Shown one piece after another: positions 33,531-41,522 of a DNA stretch of 54,178 bases. Source of the stretch: Bradyrhizobium sp. 21 (GTDB lineage Bacteria > Pseudomonadota > Alphaproteobacteria > Rhizobiales > Xanthobacteraceae); the NCBI RefSeq assembly GCF_023073335.1, contig NZ_JADPJG010000035.1:253665-307842 (forward strand), given 5' to 3'. Below the pieces are notes generated by a model. It made no database searches. It was not told where the DNA came from and saw nothing but the letters and a program-made list of their open reading frames with translations. Both the position numbers and the translations under genes were made by a program. Position 1 is the stretch's first letter; each line of letters begins with the position of its first letter.

Positions 33531-34427
33531 CTACTGCATTCCCAACTGCCCGGCTTCCCAGCCCAGCATCGCCTGCTTGCGGGTGATGCCCCAATGGTAG
33601 CCGGTCAGCGTGCCGCTCTTGCCGAGCGCGCGGTGGCAGGGCACGACGAACGAGACCGGGTTCTTGCCGACCGCGGCGCCGACGGCGCGTGAAGCCTTCG
33701 GGCTGTCGATCTTGCAGGCGATGTCGGAGTAGGACACCGCGCGGCCCATCGGGATCTTCAGCAGCGTCTCCCACACCCGCACCTCGAAATCGGTGCCGAT
33801 CATGACCACGCGCAGCGGCTGGTCCGGCCGCCACAGTTTTGTGTCGAAGATGCGCTGCGCCAGCGGTGCGGTGCCTTCGTGATCCTCGACATAGGTGGCG
33901 TTCCGCCATCGCCGCGTCATGTCGGCAAGCGCCACCTGTTCCTCACCGGGATCGGCGAAAGCGAGTCCCGACAGGCCGCGATCGGTCGCGATCACGATCG
34001 CGGTGCCGAACGGTGAGTGATGGAAGCCGTAGCGCAAGATGAGCCCCGCGCCGCCGTTCTTCCATTCGCCCGGCGACATCGCCTCATGGGTGACGAAGAG
34101 GTCGTGCAGGCGCCCCGGGCCGGAGAGACCGGAGTCGAGCGCAGCGTCGAGGATGCTCGCGGAGTCCCTGAGCAGCCCCTTGGCGTGGTCGAGGGTGAGC
34201 GCCTGCATGAAAGCCTTCGGCGTGATCGAGGCCCACCGGCGGAACAAATGGTGCAACTCATCCGGCGTGACCCCGGCCGCATCCGCCATCGCTTCGATGG
34301 CCGGCTGCGTGCGCCAGTTCTCCGAGATGAAGGCGATCGCCCGGCGCACGGAATCATAGTCGCGCATCGCGGCGTTCTGGGAGCCCGGCCCGGCCAGGCG
34401 CTGATCATTTATGGCGAGTGTCATCAT
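33531..34427 (-). CDS. Ada-type protein: AraC domain fused to O6-methylguanine-DNA methyltransferase
   Basis: A 298-residue fusion. An AraC-type helix-turn-helix region (about 25-125, with LHHLFRRWASITPKAFMQALTLDHAK) precedes a methylated-DNA-protein-cysteine methyltransferase domain (about 130-295) with the alkyl-accepting Cys264 in VVPCHRA. The N-terminal Ada zinc domain with its four cysteines, which senses methylphosphotriesters in E. coli Ada, is absent: only some 20 unrelated residues precede the AraC part. So it should repair O6-alkylguanine, but any transcriptional switch must work differently. Confidence 0.93.
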   Translation of the reverse strand: MMTLAINDQRLAGPGSQNAAMRDYDSVRRAIAFISENWRTQPAIEAMADAAGVTPDELHHLFRRWASITPKAFMQALTLDHAKGLLRDSASILDAALDSGLSGPGRLHDLFVTHEAMSPGEWKNGGAGLILRYGFHHSPFGTAIVIATDRGLSGLAFADPGEEQVALADMTRRWRNATYVEDHEGTAPLAQRIFDTKLWRPDQPLRVVMIGTDFEVRVWETLLKIPMGRAVSYSDIACKIDSPKASRAVGAAVGKNPVSFVVPCHRALGKSGTLTGYHWGITRKQAMLGWEAGQLGMQ

Positions 34428-34482
34428 GACCGGAAATGTAGGCCTACGGCCGGCCCGAAACCACCCGATTTCCGATCCGCAA

Positions 34483-35016
34483 TCAGGAGACTGGGTTGTA
34501 GGTCGGGCCGCGTTTGGCGGCGTTGAGAGCCTCGACCAAACCTTTGTAAAAACTTGCCTTTTCGTCTGGTCCCAGGAAGCGGGCGATCTGGATCTGGTGA
34601 CCGCGCGAGATCAGATAGAGATGCTCGATGCCGAAATCCTCGTCGATTTCCATGTCAAGCCGGACCCAGAGCGGATTGAAGGTCCACTCGACAACCTGGC
34701 CGCGTTGGCTGACGCGCCGTACCCGCAATTCAGACGTCGTAACCGTAATTTCCTCGCGCGCCCGCGCCGCGCGGAAATTGGCCTTGAAGGCCCACCAGAT
34801 CACCAGCACGTCCAGCCCGAAGAAGCCGAACACCGGCCACGCGCCCATCATCAGGAAGACGAGGCCGGTGACGAAGCTGACGACGCTCAGGAACAGCATC
34901 ACGGCGAGGAAGCCGGTGCGGTTCAGCGAGCGGTGCGGCGTCAGCAGGGCGGAAAAGATCCGAGGCTCGACCTCGGCTGCAGATCGTTCGCGCTCAATTT
35001 CGTTGCCTGTGCTCAT
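34483..35016 (-). CDS. DUF2244 family membrane protein
   Basis: A 177-residue DUF2244 protein. Two closely spaced transmembrane segments (about residues 36-57 and 60-79, GFLAVMLFLSVVSFVTGLVF and VFGFFGLDVLVIWW) follow a short cytoplasmic N-terminus, and a soluble C-terminal beta domain carries VEWTFNPLWVRL. Members are found near cytochrome oxidase genes in other bacteria; no function is established. It is divergent from nth, 22 bases apart. Confidence 0.9.
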   Translation of the reverse strand: MSTGNEIERERSAAEVEPRIFSALLTPHRSLNRTGFLAVMLFLSVVSFVTGLVFLMMGAWPVFGFFGLDVLVIWWAFKANFRAARAREEITVTTSELRVRRVSQRGQVVEWTFNPLWVRLDMEIDEDFGIEHLYLISRGHQIQIARFLGPDEKASFYKGLVEALNAAKRGPTYNPVS

Positions 35017-35038
35017 CGTCCCTCAGTATATCCCGATC

Positions 35039-35821
35039 ATGGCGAAAATCACCCTCAAGCCGGCCTCGCGCAAAGCGCCCGTGCCGAAGAAAAAGGCGAA
35101 AGCGGTCGTCGCGAAGCCAAAGGCCGCCGCGAAAAAGTCGCTCAAGGCCACGAGACCCAAGCCTACAAAACCCAGGCCTACAAAACCCTGGACGCCCGCC
35201 GAGGTCCACGAGGTCTTCAGCCGTTTCCGCAAGGCCAATCCGGAGCCGAAGGGCGAGCTTGAGCACGTCAATCCGTTCACGCTGCTGGTCGCCGTGGTGC
35301 TGTCGGCACAGGCGACCGACGCCGGCGTCAACAAGGCCACGCGCGCGCTGTTCGAGATCGCCGACACGCCGCAGAAAATGCTCGATCTCGGCGAGGAACG
35401 CCTGCGCGACTACATCAAGACCATCGGCCTCTACCGCACCAAGGCGAAGAACGTCATTGCACTGTCGGCAAAGATGCTCAGCGAATTCGGCGGCGAGGTG
35501 CCGCGCACGCGCGCCGGGATCGAGTCGCTGCCCGGCGCCGGACGCAAGACCGCCAACGTCGTGCTCAACATGGCCTTTGGCGAGCACACCATGGCGGTCG
35601 ATACGCATGTCTTCCGCGTCGGCAACCGGACGGGCCTTGCGCCCGGCAAGACGCCGCTGGAGGTCGAGCTTGGTCTCGAAAAGGTGATCCCGGCCGAGTT
35701 CATGCTGCACGCCCATCATTGGTTGATCCTGCATGGCCGCTATACTTGCCTCGCGCGCAAGCCGCGCTGCGAGGTATGCCTGATCAACGATCTCTGCCGG
35801 TGGCCGGAGAAGACGGTGTGA
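35039..35821 (+). CDS. nth: Endonuclease III
   Basis: Bifunctional DNA glycosylase/AP lyase removing oxidised pyrimidines. The 260-residue protein has the helix-hairpin-helix LPGAGRKTANVVL with the catalytic Lys, the catalytic Asp in VDTHVFR and the Cys-X6-Cys-X2-Cys-X5-Cys iron-sulfur loop in CLARKPRCEVCLINDLC. An N-terminal tail of about 50 Lys/Pro/Ala-rich residues precedes the core and is not in the E. coli enzyme (211 residues); it may bind DNA. The tail holds a 15-base tandem duplication. The 22-base gap to the divergent DUF2244 gene leaves little room for two promoters. Confidence 0.95.
   Translation: MAKITLKPASRKAPVPKKKAKAVVAKPKAAAKKSLKATRPKPTKPRPTKPWTPAEVHEVFSRFRKANPEPKGELEHVNPFTLLVAVVLSAQATDAGVNKATRALFEIADTPQKMLDLGEERLRDYIKTIGLYRTKAKNVIALSAKMLSEFGGEVPRTRAGIESLPGAGRKTANVVLNMAFGEHTMAVDTHVFRVGNRTGLAPGKTPLEVELGLEKVIPAEFMLHAHHWLILHGRYTCLARKPRCEVCLINDLCRWPEKTV
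35156..35185. repeat. 15-bp tandem duplication in the nth N-terminal tail
   Basis: Two units, CCCAAGCCTACAAAA and CCCAGGCCTACAAAA, lie head to tail with one mismatch. They encode the Lys-Pro-Thr repeats of the basic tail (PKPTK, PRPTK). Confidence 0.85.
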
Positions 35822-35867
35822 GGCGGCGGCGAGATCTACGTTCGGAAGGTCGGTTTGGGGGCATGTC

Positions 35868-37001
35868 GTGAGTCAACTAGAACAAGTCTCGCCACCGCCC
35901 GCCGCGGCGCCTGCCCCGCCGCCCAAGTCCTCGCAGCCACCGGCGCGCTCGCTGTGGAGCCGGCTCGCGATTCCGCTGTTCGCGGTGATCGTCGCGCTCG
36001 CCTTCGTCGCGCTCGCAACGCAGCGCTTCGACGAATGGGTCGGCAACACCGTGGTCCAGACCACCAACGACGCCTATGTGCGCGCCGAGCTGACGCGGCT
36101 TGCGAGCCGTGTCTCCGGCGAGGTCCTGACGGTCGGGGTCACCGACTTCCAGCGCGTCAAGGCCGGCGATCTCCTGATCCAGATCGATCCTGCCGACTAT
36201 GAGGCGCAAGTCGCGCAGTCCGACGCCGCGGTCGCCGCCGCGCAAGCCGTGCTGGACAATCTGGCCAATCAGATCGAGCTGCAATATGCGACGATCGCGC
36301 AGGCGCAAGCCGCGCGGCTCTCGGCTGAAGCCTTGGAGGTCGAGGCGCGGCAGGAGCAGGAGCGACAGCAATCGCTGACGCAGACCGAATCCGGCACGCG
36401 GCAGCGGTTCGAGCAGGCGGTCGCCGGCTATGCCAAGGCGCAGGCCGACGTGCGCGCGAGCCGCGCCGTGATCGCGGCCCAGCAGCACCAGCTCGAGGTT
36501 CTCCAGGGGACCAGGAAGCAGCGCGCCGCCGATCTCGAAGCGACCAAGGCGACGCTTGCGAGCGCCAAGCTGAAGCTCGGCTACACCAAGATATCGGCGC
36601 CGTTCGACGGCGTCGTCGGCGAGCGCCAGGTGCAGCCCGGCGACTACGTCAACATTGGCACCAACCTCATCAACGTGGTGCCGCTGCCGAAGGTCTATGT
36701 GATCGCGAACTACAAGGAGACCCAGCTCACGCACGTCGCGCCGGGCCAGCCGGTCGAGATCACCGTCGACAGTTTCCCGCGCGAGAAGCTCCGCGGCCGG
36801 GTCGAGCGCATTGCGCCCGCGACTGGCGCGCAGGTCGCGCTGCTGCCGCCGGACAACGCCACCGGCAACTTCACCAAGGTCGTGCAACGCATTCCCGTGC
36901 GCATCCAGTTCGACGACAACCAGCCCCTGCTGGCGCGGCTGGTGCCGGGCATGTCGGTCGTCACCAGCATCGACACCAAGGCCGGCAATGGCGGAAAATG
37001 A
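35868..37001 (+). CDS. HlyD/EmrA-family efflux periplasmic adaptor
   Basis: A 377-residue membrane fusion protein. A Pro-rich cytoplasmic N-terminus and one transmembrane anchor (about 33-50) are followed by a biotinyl-lipoyl-like domain (TTNDAYVRAELTRLASRVSGEV), a long coiled-coil hairpin (about 100-210, Ala/Gln/Glu-rich), the second lipoyl half (LKLGYTKISAPFDGVVGERQVQPGDYV) and a beta-barrel domain (YKETQLTHVAPGQPVEI). It starts with GTG, preceded by a GGGGG site. Its 3' end overlaps the downstream DHA2 carrier by 14 bases, so the two form one pump. Confidence 0.94.
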   Translation: MSQLEQVSPPPAAAPAPPPKSSQPPARSLWSRLAIPLFAVIVALAFVALATQRFDEWVGNTVVQTTNDAYVRAELTRLASRVSGEVLTVGVTDFQRVKAGDLLIQIDPADYEAQVAQSDAAVAAAQAVLDNLANQIELQYATIAQAQAARLSAEALEVEARQEQERQQSLTQTESGTRQRFEQAVAGYAKAQADVRASRAVIAAQQHQLEVLQGTRKQRAADLEATKATLASAKLKLGYTKISAPFDGVVGERQVQPGDYVNIGTNLINVVPLPKVYVIANYKETQLTHVAPGQPVEITVDSFPREKLRGRVERIAPATGAQVALLPPDNATGNFTKVVQRIPVRIQFDDNQPLLARLVPGMSVVTSIDTKAGNGGK

Positions 37002-38616
37002 CGATTCCGGTCGCGGGCCGCTCTCGCGCGGTGGCGTCGCGCCTCAGCCCTTGTTTGCCGTGGCGGCGGTGCTGCTCGGCTCGTTCCTCGCCAATTTCGA
37101 CAGCCGCCTCACCACAATTGGCTTGCCCGATTTGCGCGGCGCATTCTCGCTCTCCTTCGACGAGGGCGCCTGGCTTTCCACCGCAGGCATCGGCTCGCAG
37201 ATTTTCATCGCGCCCGCGGTGGCCTGGCTTGCCACCGTCTTCGGCCTGCGCCGCGTGCTCGGCATCCCCAGCCTCGTCTATGCCGCGGTGTCACTGATCA
37301 TCCCGTTCGTGCACGATTATCCGACATTGCTCGCGCTCAGCGTCGTGCATGGGTTGCTGCTCGGTACCTTCGTGCCGGCGACGCTGATGATCGTGTTCCG
37401 CAATCTGCCGATCCGCTGGTGGCTTCCGGCGATCTCGATCTACTCGATCCGCGTCGGCTTCGCGCTTGATACGTCGAGCTCGCTGGTCGGCTTCTATGTC
37501 GATCATCTCGGCTGGCAATGGCTGTACTGGCAGAGCGTCGTGATCGCGCCCCTGATGGGCCTGATGGTCTATCTGGGCACGCCGAACGAGCCGGTGAACC
37601 GCGCTTTGCTGCGCGAGGCCGATTGGGGCGGCATGCTGCTGCTCGGCGCCGGCGTTTCGATGATCTATGCCGGCCTCGACCAGGGCAATCGGCTTGACTG
37701 GCTGGGGTCGGGGACGGTGATGGCATTGATCATTGCCGGCGCGGTGCTGGTCGCGGGCTTCCTCGTCAACGAGTCCCTGGTGCGGCAGCCCTGGGCGCAC
37801 GTGAACGTCTTGTTCTCGCGCAATATCGGTCTGGGGCTGGTCTTGATCCTGCTCTACACACTGACCAGCCTGTCCAACGCGTCGCTGGTGCCGAACTTCC
37901 TCGCAACCATCGCCCTGCTCAGGCCGGAGCAGAGTGGCCTGTTGCTGCTCACCTATGGTGCGTTGCCGATGTTCGTGCTGGTGCCGTTCTCGATCTGGCT
38001 GCTGCGGCATTTCGATACGCGGGCGGTGGTGGTCGTGGGATTTGCCTGCTTCGCCGCCGCCAATCTTTGGGGCACGCAGCTCAGCCATGATTGGGCACGC
38101 GAGGATTTCGCCGGCATCGTGCTGCTCCAGGCCATCGGGCAGTCGCTGACCTTGCTGCCGCTGATCATCACGCTGCTGTCCAATTCCGATCCGAGCCGCG
38201 CCACCTCGTTTGCCGCCTATATCCAGATCATGCGGCTCGGCGGCGCCGAGATCGGCGTGGCGCTGATGGGGACGTGGCTGCGCGTCCGCGAGCAGGTCCA
38301 TTCCTTCTATCTCGGCCAGAATCTCGGCGTCGGTGATGTCGATGTGGTCCGCATGCTGAAGCAGCTCGCCGACCATTTTGCGGCCCATGGTGCGGGCTCG
38401 GCACAGGCGCGCGCGGTCGGCACGCTCGCGGGCTTCGTCCAGCGCGAGGCCAATGTGCTCGCCTATATCGACGGTTTCTGGCTGTGCTTCTGGGTGGCGA
38501 TGGCCGGGCTCGGCGTCGTCGCGCTGGTCACCCGGGCGCCGCCTGGCCCGTTCACGCCGGCGCCGTTCGGCTTCGCCAGGATGCTGTTGCGCAAATGCGG
38601 GATGTCGCTGAGGTAG
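36988..38616 (+). CDS. DHA2-family MFS efflux transporter (EmrB-like)
   Basis: A 542-residue drug:proton antiporter-type major facilitator with about 14 predicted membrane segments. It begins with a short hydrophilic stretch, then FAVAAVLLGSFLANFDSRLT, whose FDSRLTTIGLPDL matches the DHA2 first helix motif (usually LDxTIVNVALP). It partners the overlapping EmrA-like adaptor. No outer-membrane channel or TetR/MarR regulator is adjacent. The substrate is unknown. Confidence 0.93.
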   Translation: MAENDDSGRGPLSRGGVAPQPLFAVAAVLLGSFLANFDSRLTTIGLPDLRGAFSLSFDEGAWLSTAGIGSQIFIAPAVAWLATVFGLRRVLGIPSLVYAAVSLIIPFVHDYPTLLALSVVHGLLLGTFVPATLMIVFRNLPIRWWLPAISIYSIRVGFALDTSSSLVGFYVDHLGWQWLYWQSVVIAPLMGLMVYLGTPNEPVNRALLREADWGGMLLLGAGVSMIYAGLDQGNRLDWLGSGTVMALIIAGAVLVAGFLVNESLVRQPWAHVNVLFSRNIGLGLVLILLYTLTSLSNASLVPNFLATIALLRPEQSGLLLLTYGALPMFVLVPFSIWLLRHFDTRAVVVVGFACFAAANLWGTQLSHDWAREDFAGIVLLQAIGQSLTLLPLIITLLSNSDPSRATSFAAYIQIMRLGGAEIGVALMGTWLRVREQVHSFYLGQNLGVGDVDVVRMLKQLADHFAAHGAGSAQARAVGTLAGFVQREANVLAYIDGFWLCFWVAMAGLGVVALVTRAPPGPFTPAPFGFARMLLRKCGMSLR

Positions 38617-38622
38617 TCAGCA

Positions 38623-39363
38623 TCACCGCATCTGCCGCGCCGGCTCGATCAGCTCGGGCCGCGGTCCTGAGAGCCGCTTGTGCATGTGGACCATGAAGGC
38701 CATGGCGAAGATCGGCGTCGCCAGATTGACGATCGGGATCGAGACGAAGGCCGCAATGAACAGGCCTGCGGTGAAGATGGTCGCGGCGTTGTCGCGCCGC
38801 ATCGCCTTGGCTTCCTCCGGCGAGCGGAAGCGCATCGCGGCGAGCTCGAAATATTCGCGCCCCAACAGCCAGGCCGTGGCGAGGAAGAAGACCAGGAAGC
38901 CGGCTCCGGCGATCAGCACCAGCGGCAACGCGACCAGATAGACCAGGATCGTCAGCAGCGCGGTCTTGACGCCCTCATAGATCGCCTGGCCGACCGGCAG
39001 CGCGACGCCCGGCCGCTCCGCCGGATAATGCTCGCGCTCGACGATGTCGGCGACGTCGTCGACGAACAGGCTCGCCACCAGCGAGGTGATCGCGGGCATC
39101 AGGAACACAGCTCCGAACACGACGCCAAGGCCCGCGGCGATCGAGATGATCCAGGCCAGCACCTCGAGCGACGCGTGCCAGCCCGGCCCGAGCAGGCCCT
39201 CCAGCCAGGCCTCGCCATAGGTCGCAAACCAGCTCAGCAGTCGCTGCAAGCCGATCGCCAGTACGATGATCAGCACCAGTGCGACGCCGATCGACCGCCA
39301 CAGGATCGAGCGCATCGGCGGCGAGATCATTTGCGACAGCGCCTTTACGGCGGCATCCAGCAT
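38623..39363 (-). CDS. EI24-domain (CysZ-like) membrane protein
   Basis: A 246-residue inner-membrane protein of the EI24/CysZ family, with about four to six hydrophobic segments (near 22-40, 60-90, 130-170 and 195-225) and the family piece WLLGREYFELAAMR. CysZ is a sulfate permease in E. coli; alphaproteobacterial EI24 proteins are uncharacterised. It is convergent with the efflux operon, six bases away. The reading frame remains open upstream of the ATG for 90 more codons, described separately. Confidence 0.88.
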   Translation of the reverse strand: MLDAAVKALSQMISPPMRSILWRSIGVALVLIIVLAIGLQRLLSWFATYGEAWLEGLLGPGWHASLEVLAWIISIAAGLGVVFGAVFLMPAITSLVASLFVDDVADIVEREHYPAERPGVALPVGQAIYEGVKTALLTILVYLVALPLVLIAGAGFLVFFLATAWLLGREYFELAAMRFRSPEEAKAMRRDNAATIFTAGLFIAAFVSIPIVNLATPIFAMAFMVHMHKRLSGPRPELIEPARQMR

Positions 39364-39833
39364 GGGACTACCTCTCAGGAAAACCACCCGCGAGAAGTAG
39401 ACACCCCAGGGCGCCTCGGCAAGGGAGGCTGACCTTGTCCAGCCTGCGGCCCAAGGCTCCGCAAGTCCTTCCGTCGTGACCTTCGCGGTCTCCTTCACCG
39501 CGGCGTCCGCCATGCGCTTCACCGCGAAGGTCTCGCGCGGCGGCGGCGTGATCGGATCGAAACCGAGATTTCGCTCAAACCCCTTTGCAGTCAGCCAACT
39601 TCCGCTGCCGGCCCGGTGATCCGACGCCTGCAATCTTAAATCGCAATCTTCGGCGTCGAACGGTCGTGACCGCTGACCAATTCTGTGCCGATGTGAGGCT
39701 GTCGAGGTTCTGCCCTGCCAAACAAGAGGTCTTTTGAAAAAATATCGCTCAATGCCTGAACCAATTGGTGTGTGAGATTACACCTATAGTTGAGGTGCGA
39801 CAATCCGCCTTCCAATCACAAACGGAGGAAGTC
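39364..39833. other. 470-bp region without a confirmed gene; minus-strand coding-like segment 39364-39633
   Basis: The left part (39364 to about 39563, minus strand) stays open in frame with the EI24 gene and uses G/C at nearly every third position, as real genes here do. The product would include LGFDPITPPPRETFAVKRMADAAVKE, split across a Pro-rich turn. No convincing start with a ribosome site is seen; the first possible codon is a TTG at 39633. It may be an unrecognised N-terminal extension, a small gene or the remnant of one. The right part (39640-39833) is AT-richer and is the promoter region of the sedolisin gene. Confidence 0.35.
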
Positions 39834-41477
39834 ATGGCAAGCTCGACCAAGCGTGTCGCGTTGATGAACAGCGCACGGAAGTTGCCGAAGGGGGCCAAAC
39901 TCGTTGGCGCGGCCGATCCCAAGCAGGAAATCGAGATCAGCGTCCGCCTGCGTGCCAAGCGCGCGGACGACGAGCAGGTGATGGCGCTCGGCGCGCAACC
40001 GCCGCGCGAGCGAAAATATCTCTCGCGTGCCGAGTTCGCCGAGGAGATGGGCGCCGACCCCGGCGACGTCGCCAGCATCGACGATTTCGCGCACCATCAC
40101 GATCTCAACGTCAAGAGCGTGCACCTGGCGTCCCGCACGGTGAAGCTGACCGGCACTGTGAAGGCGCTCAGTGCAGCCTTCGGCGTCAAGCTCAACAAGG
40201 TGCGCCACGAGGGCGCGACCTATCGCATGCGCAAAGGCAGCGTGCAGATCCCGGCCGAGCTCGAAGGGATCGTTGTCGGCGTGCATGGCCTCGACAACCG
40301 GCCGGTGGCGCAGCCGCACTTCCGGCGCAAGGTCACCGGGAAGGGCGCGACGGCGCGCGCAGCGCAGGGTGGCAGCTTCTCGGTCGAGGAGATCGCCCAG
40401 CTCTACAATTTCCCTGGCGGCGAGACCGGTGCCGGCCAGTGCATCGCCATCATCGAGCTCAACGACATCGACCAGAAGGGCCATCCGACGGGGGCGGGCT
40501 ACAAGACGTCGGACTTGCGCACCTTCTTCAAGAAGGCGGGCATCCCGATGCCGAAGATCGCGCCCGCGAGCGTCGACGGCGGCGCCAACAAGCCGGGTCA
40601 TTCCGACGCGGACGGTGAGGTCGTGCTCGACATCGAAGTGGCCGGCGCCATCGCGCCCGGCGCCAAGATCGTGGTCTATTTCGCGCCCAACACCACCAAC
40701 GGCTTCATCGACGCGGTGAAGGCCGCCGTCCACGACACCGCGCGAAAACCCTCGGTGATCTCGATCAGCTGGGGCGGGCCGGAAGACCAGGACGGCTCGC
40801 AGCAATTCGCCGACGGCCTCAACGAGGCGATCCGCGACGCCGCCGCGATGGGCGTCACCGTCTGTGTTGCCTCGGGCGACAATGGCTCGGCCGACATGGG
40901 CCAGGATTGGGACGGCAAGCCGCACGCGGACTTCCCGGCCTCGAGCCCCTTCGCGCTCGCCTGCGGCGGCACCAATCTCAGGGCGACGAATGGCCAGATC
41001 AACGAGGTGGTCTGGAATGGCGGCCCGCAGGGCGGCGCCGGCGGTGGCGGCGTCAGCGTCATGTTCGCGCAGCCGAAATACCAGGCCAACGCGCACGTGC
41101 CGAAATCGCCGGCGCATCGCAGCGGCCGCGGCGTGCCTGACGTCGCCGGCGACGCCGATCCCGCGACCGGCTACGAGATCTTCCTCAACGGCGTCGGCAC
41201 CACGATCGGCGGCACCAGCGCGGTGGCGCCATTGATGGCTGGACTGATCGCCCGCATCAACGAGGCCACGATGAAGAAATTCGGCAAGACCGTCGGCTTC
41301 ATCAACCCGCTGATCTACGCCTCGCACGCGCAAGGCGCGTTCCGCGACATCACGTCCGGCAACAACGACATCACCGGCGACTTGCACGGCATGTACAAGG
41401 CCGGCTCCGGCTGGGATCCCTGTACAGGTCTCGGCGTCCCCGATGGCGCGGCGTTGCAGAACTTGCTGGCGGCGTGA
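39834..41477 (+). CDS. S53 family peptidase (sedolisin/kumamolisin type)
   Basis: Serine-carboxyl peptidase, usually acid-active. The 547-residue zymogen has a pro-domain (about 30-165, with YLSRAEFAEEMGADPGDVASI) and a catalytic domain in which Glu262 and Asp266 (DGEVVLDIE), Asp349 (SGDNGS) and Ser462 (GGTSAVAP) match the sedolisin order and spacing. The C-terminal calcium loop DITSGNN...GWDPCTGLG is present. There is no signal peptide at the N-terminus, although sedolisins are usually secreted. The ATG has a strong GGAGGA site. Confidence 0.93.
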   Translation: MASSTKRVALMNSARKLPKGAKLVGAADPKQEIEISVRLRAKRADDEQVMALGAQPPRERKYLSRAEFAEEMGADPGDVASIDDFAHHHDLNVKSVHLASRTVKLTGTVKALSAAFGVKLNKVRHEGATYRMRKGSVQIPAELEGIVVGVHGLDNRPVAQPHFRRKVTGKGATARAAQGGSFSVEEIAQLYNFPGGETGAGQCIAIIELNDIDQKGHPTGAGYKTSDLRTFFKKAGIPMPKIAPASVDGGANKPGHSDADGEVVLDIEVAGAIAPGAKIVVYFAPNTTNGFIDAVKAAVHDTARKPSVISISWGGPEDQDGSQQFADGLNEAIRDAAAMGVTVCVASGDNGSADMGQDWDGKPHADFPASSPFALACGGTNLRATNGQINEVVWNGGPQGGAGGGGVSVMFAQPKYQANAHVPKSPAHRSGRGVPDVAGDADPATGYEIFLNGVGTTIGGTSAVAPLMAGLIARINEATMKKFGKTVGFINPLIYASHAQGAFRDITSGNNDITGDLHGMYKAGSGWDPCTGLGVPDGAALQNLLAA

Positions 41478-41495
41478 TCCAGACTCTTTCCTCTT

Positions 41496-41521
41496 CCTCT
41501 CCCCGTTGTTACGGGGAGAGG
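41496..41521. terminator. Bidirectional hairpin CCTCTCCCCG / CGGGGAGAGG
   Basis: A perfect 10-bp stem with a six-base loop lies between the convergent sedolisin and MFS genes. A T-rich stretch (CTTTCCTCTT) flanks it on the left. The stem sequence recurs at 46296-46319, so it is probably both a terminator and a dispersed repeat. Confidence 0.7.
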
Positions 41522-41522
41522 C

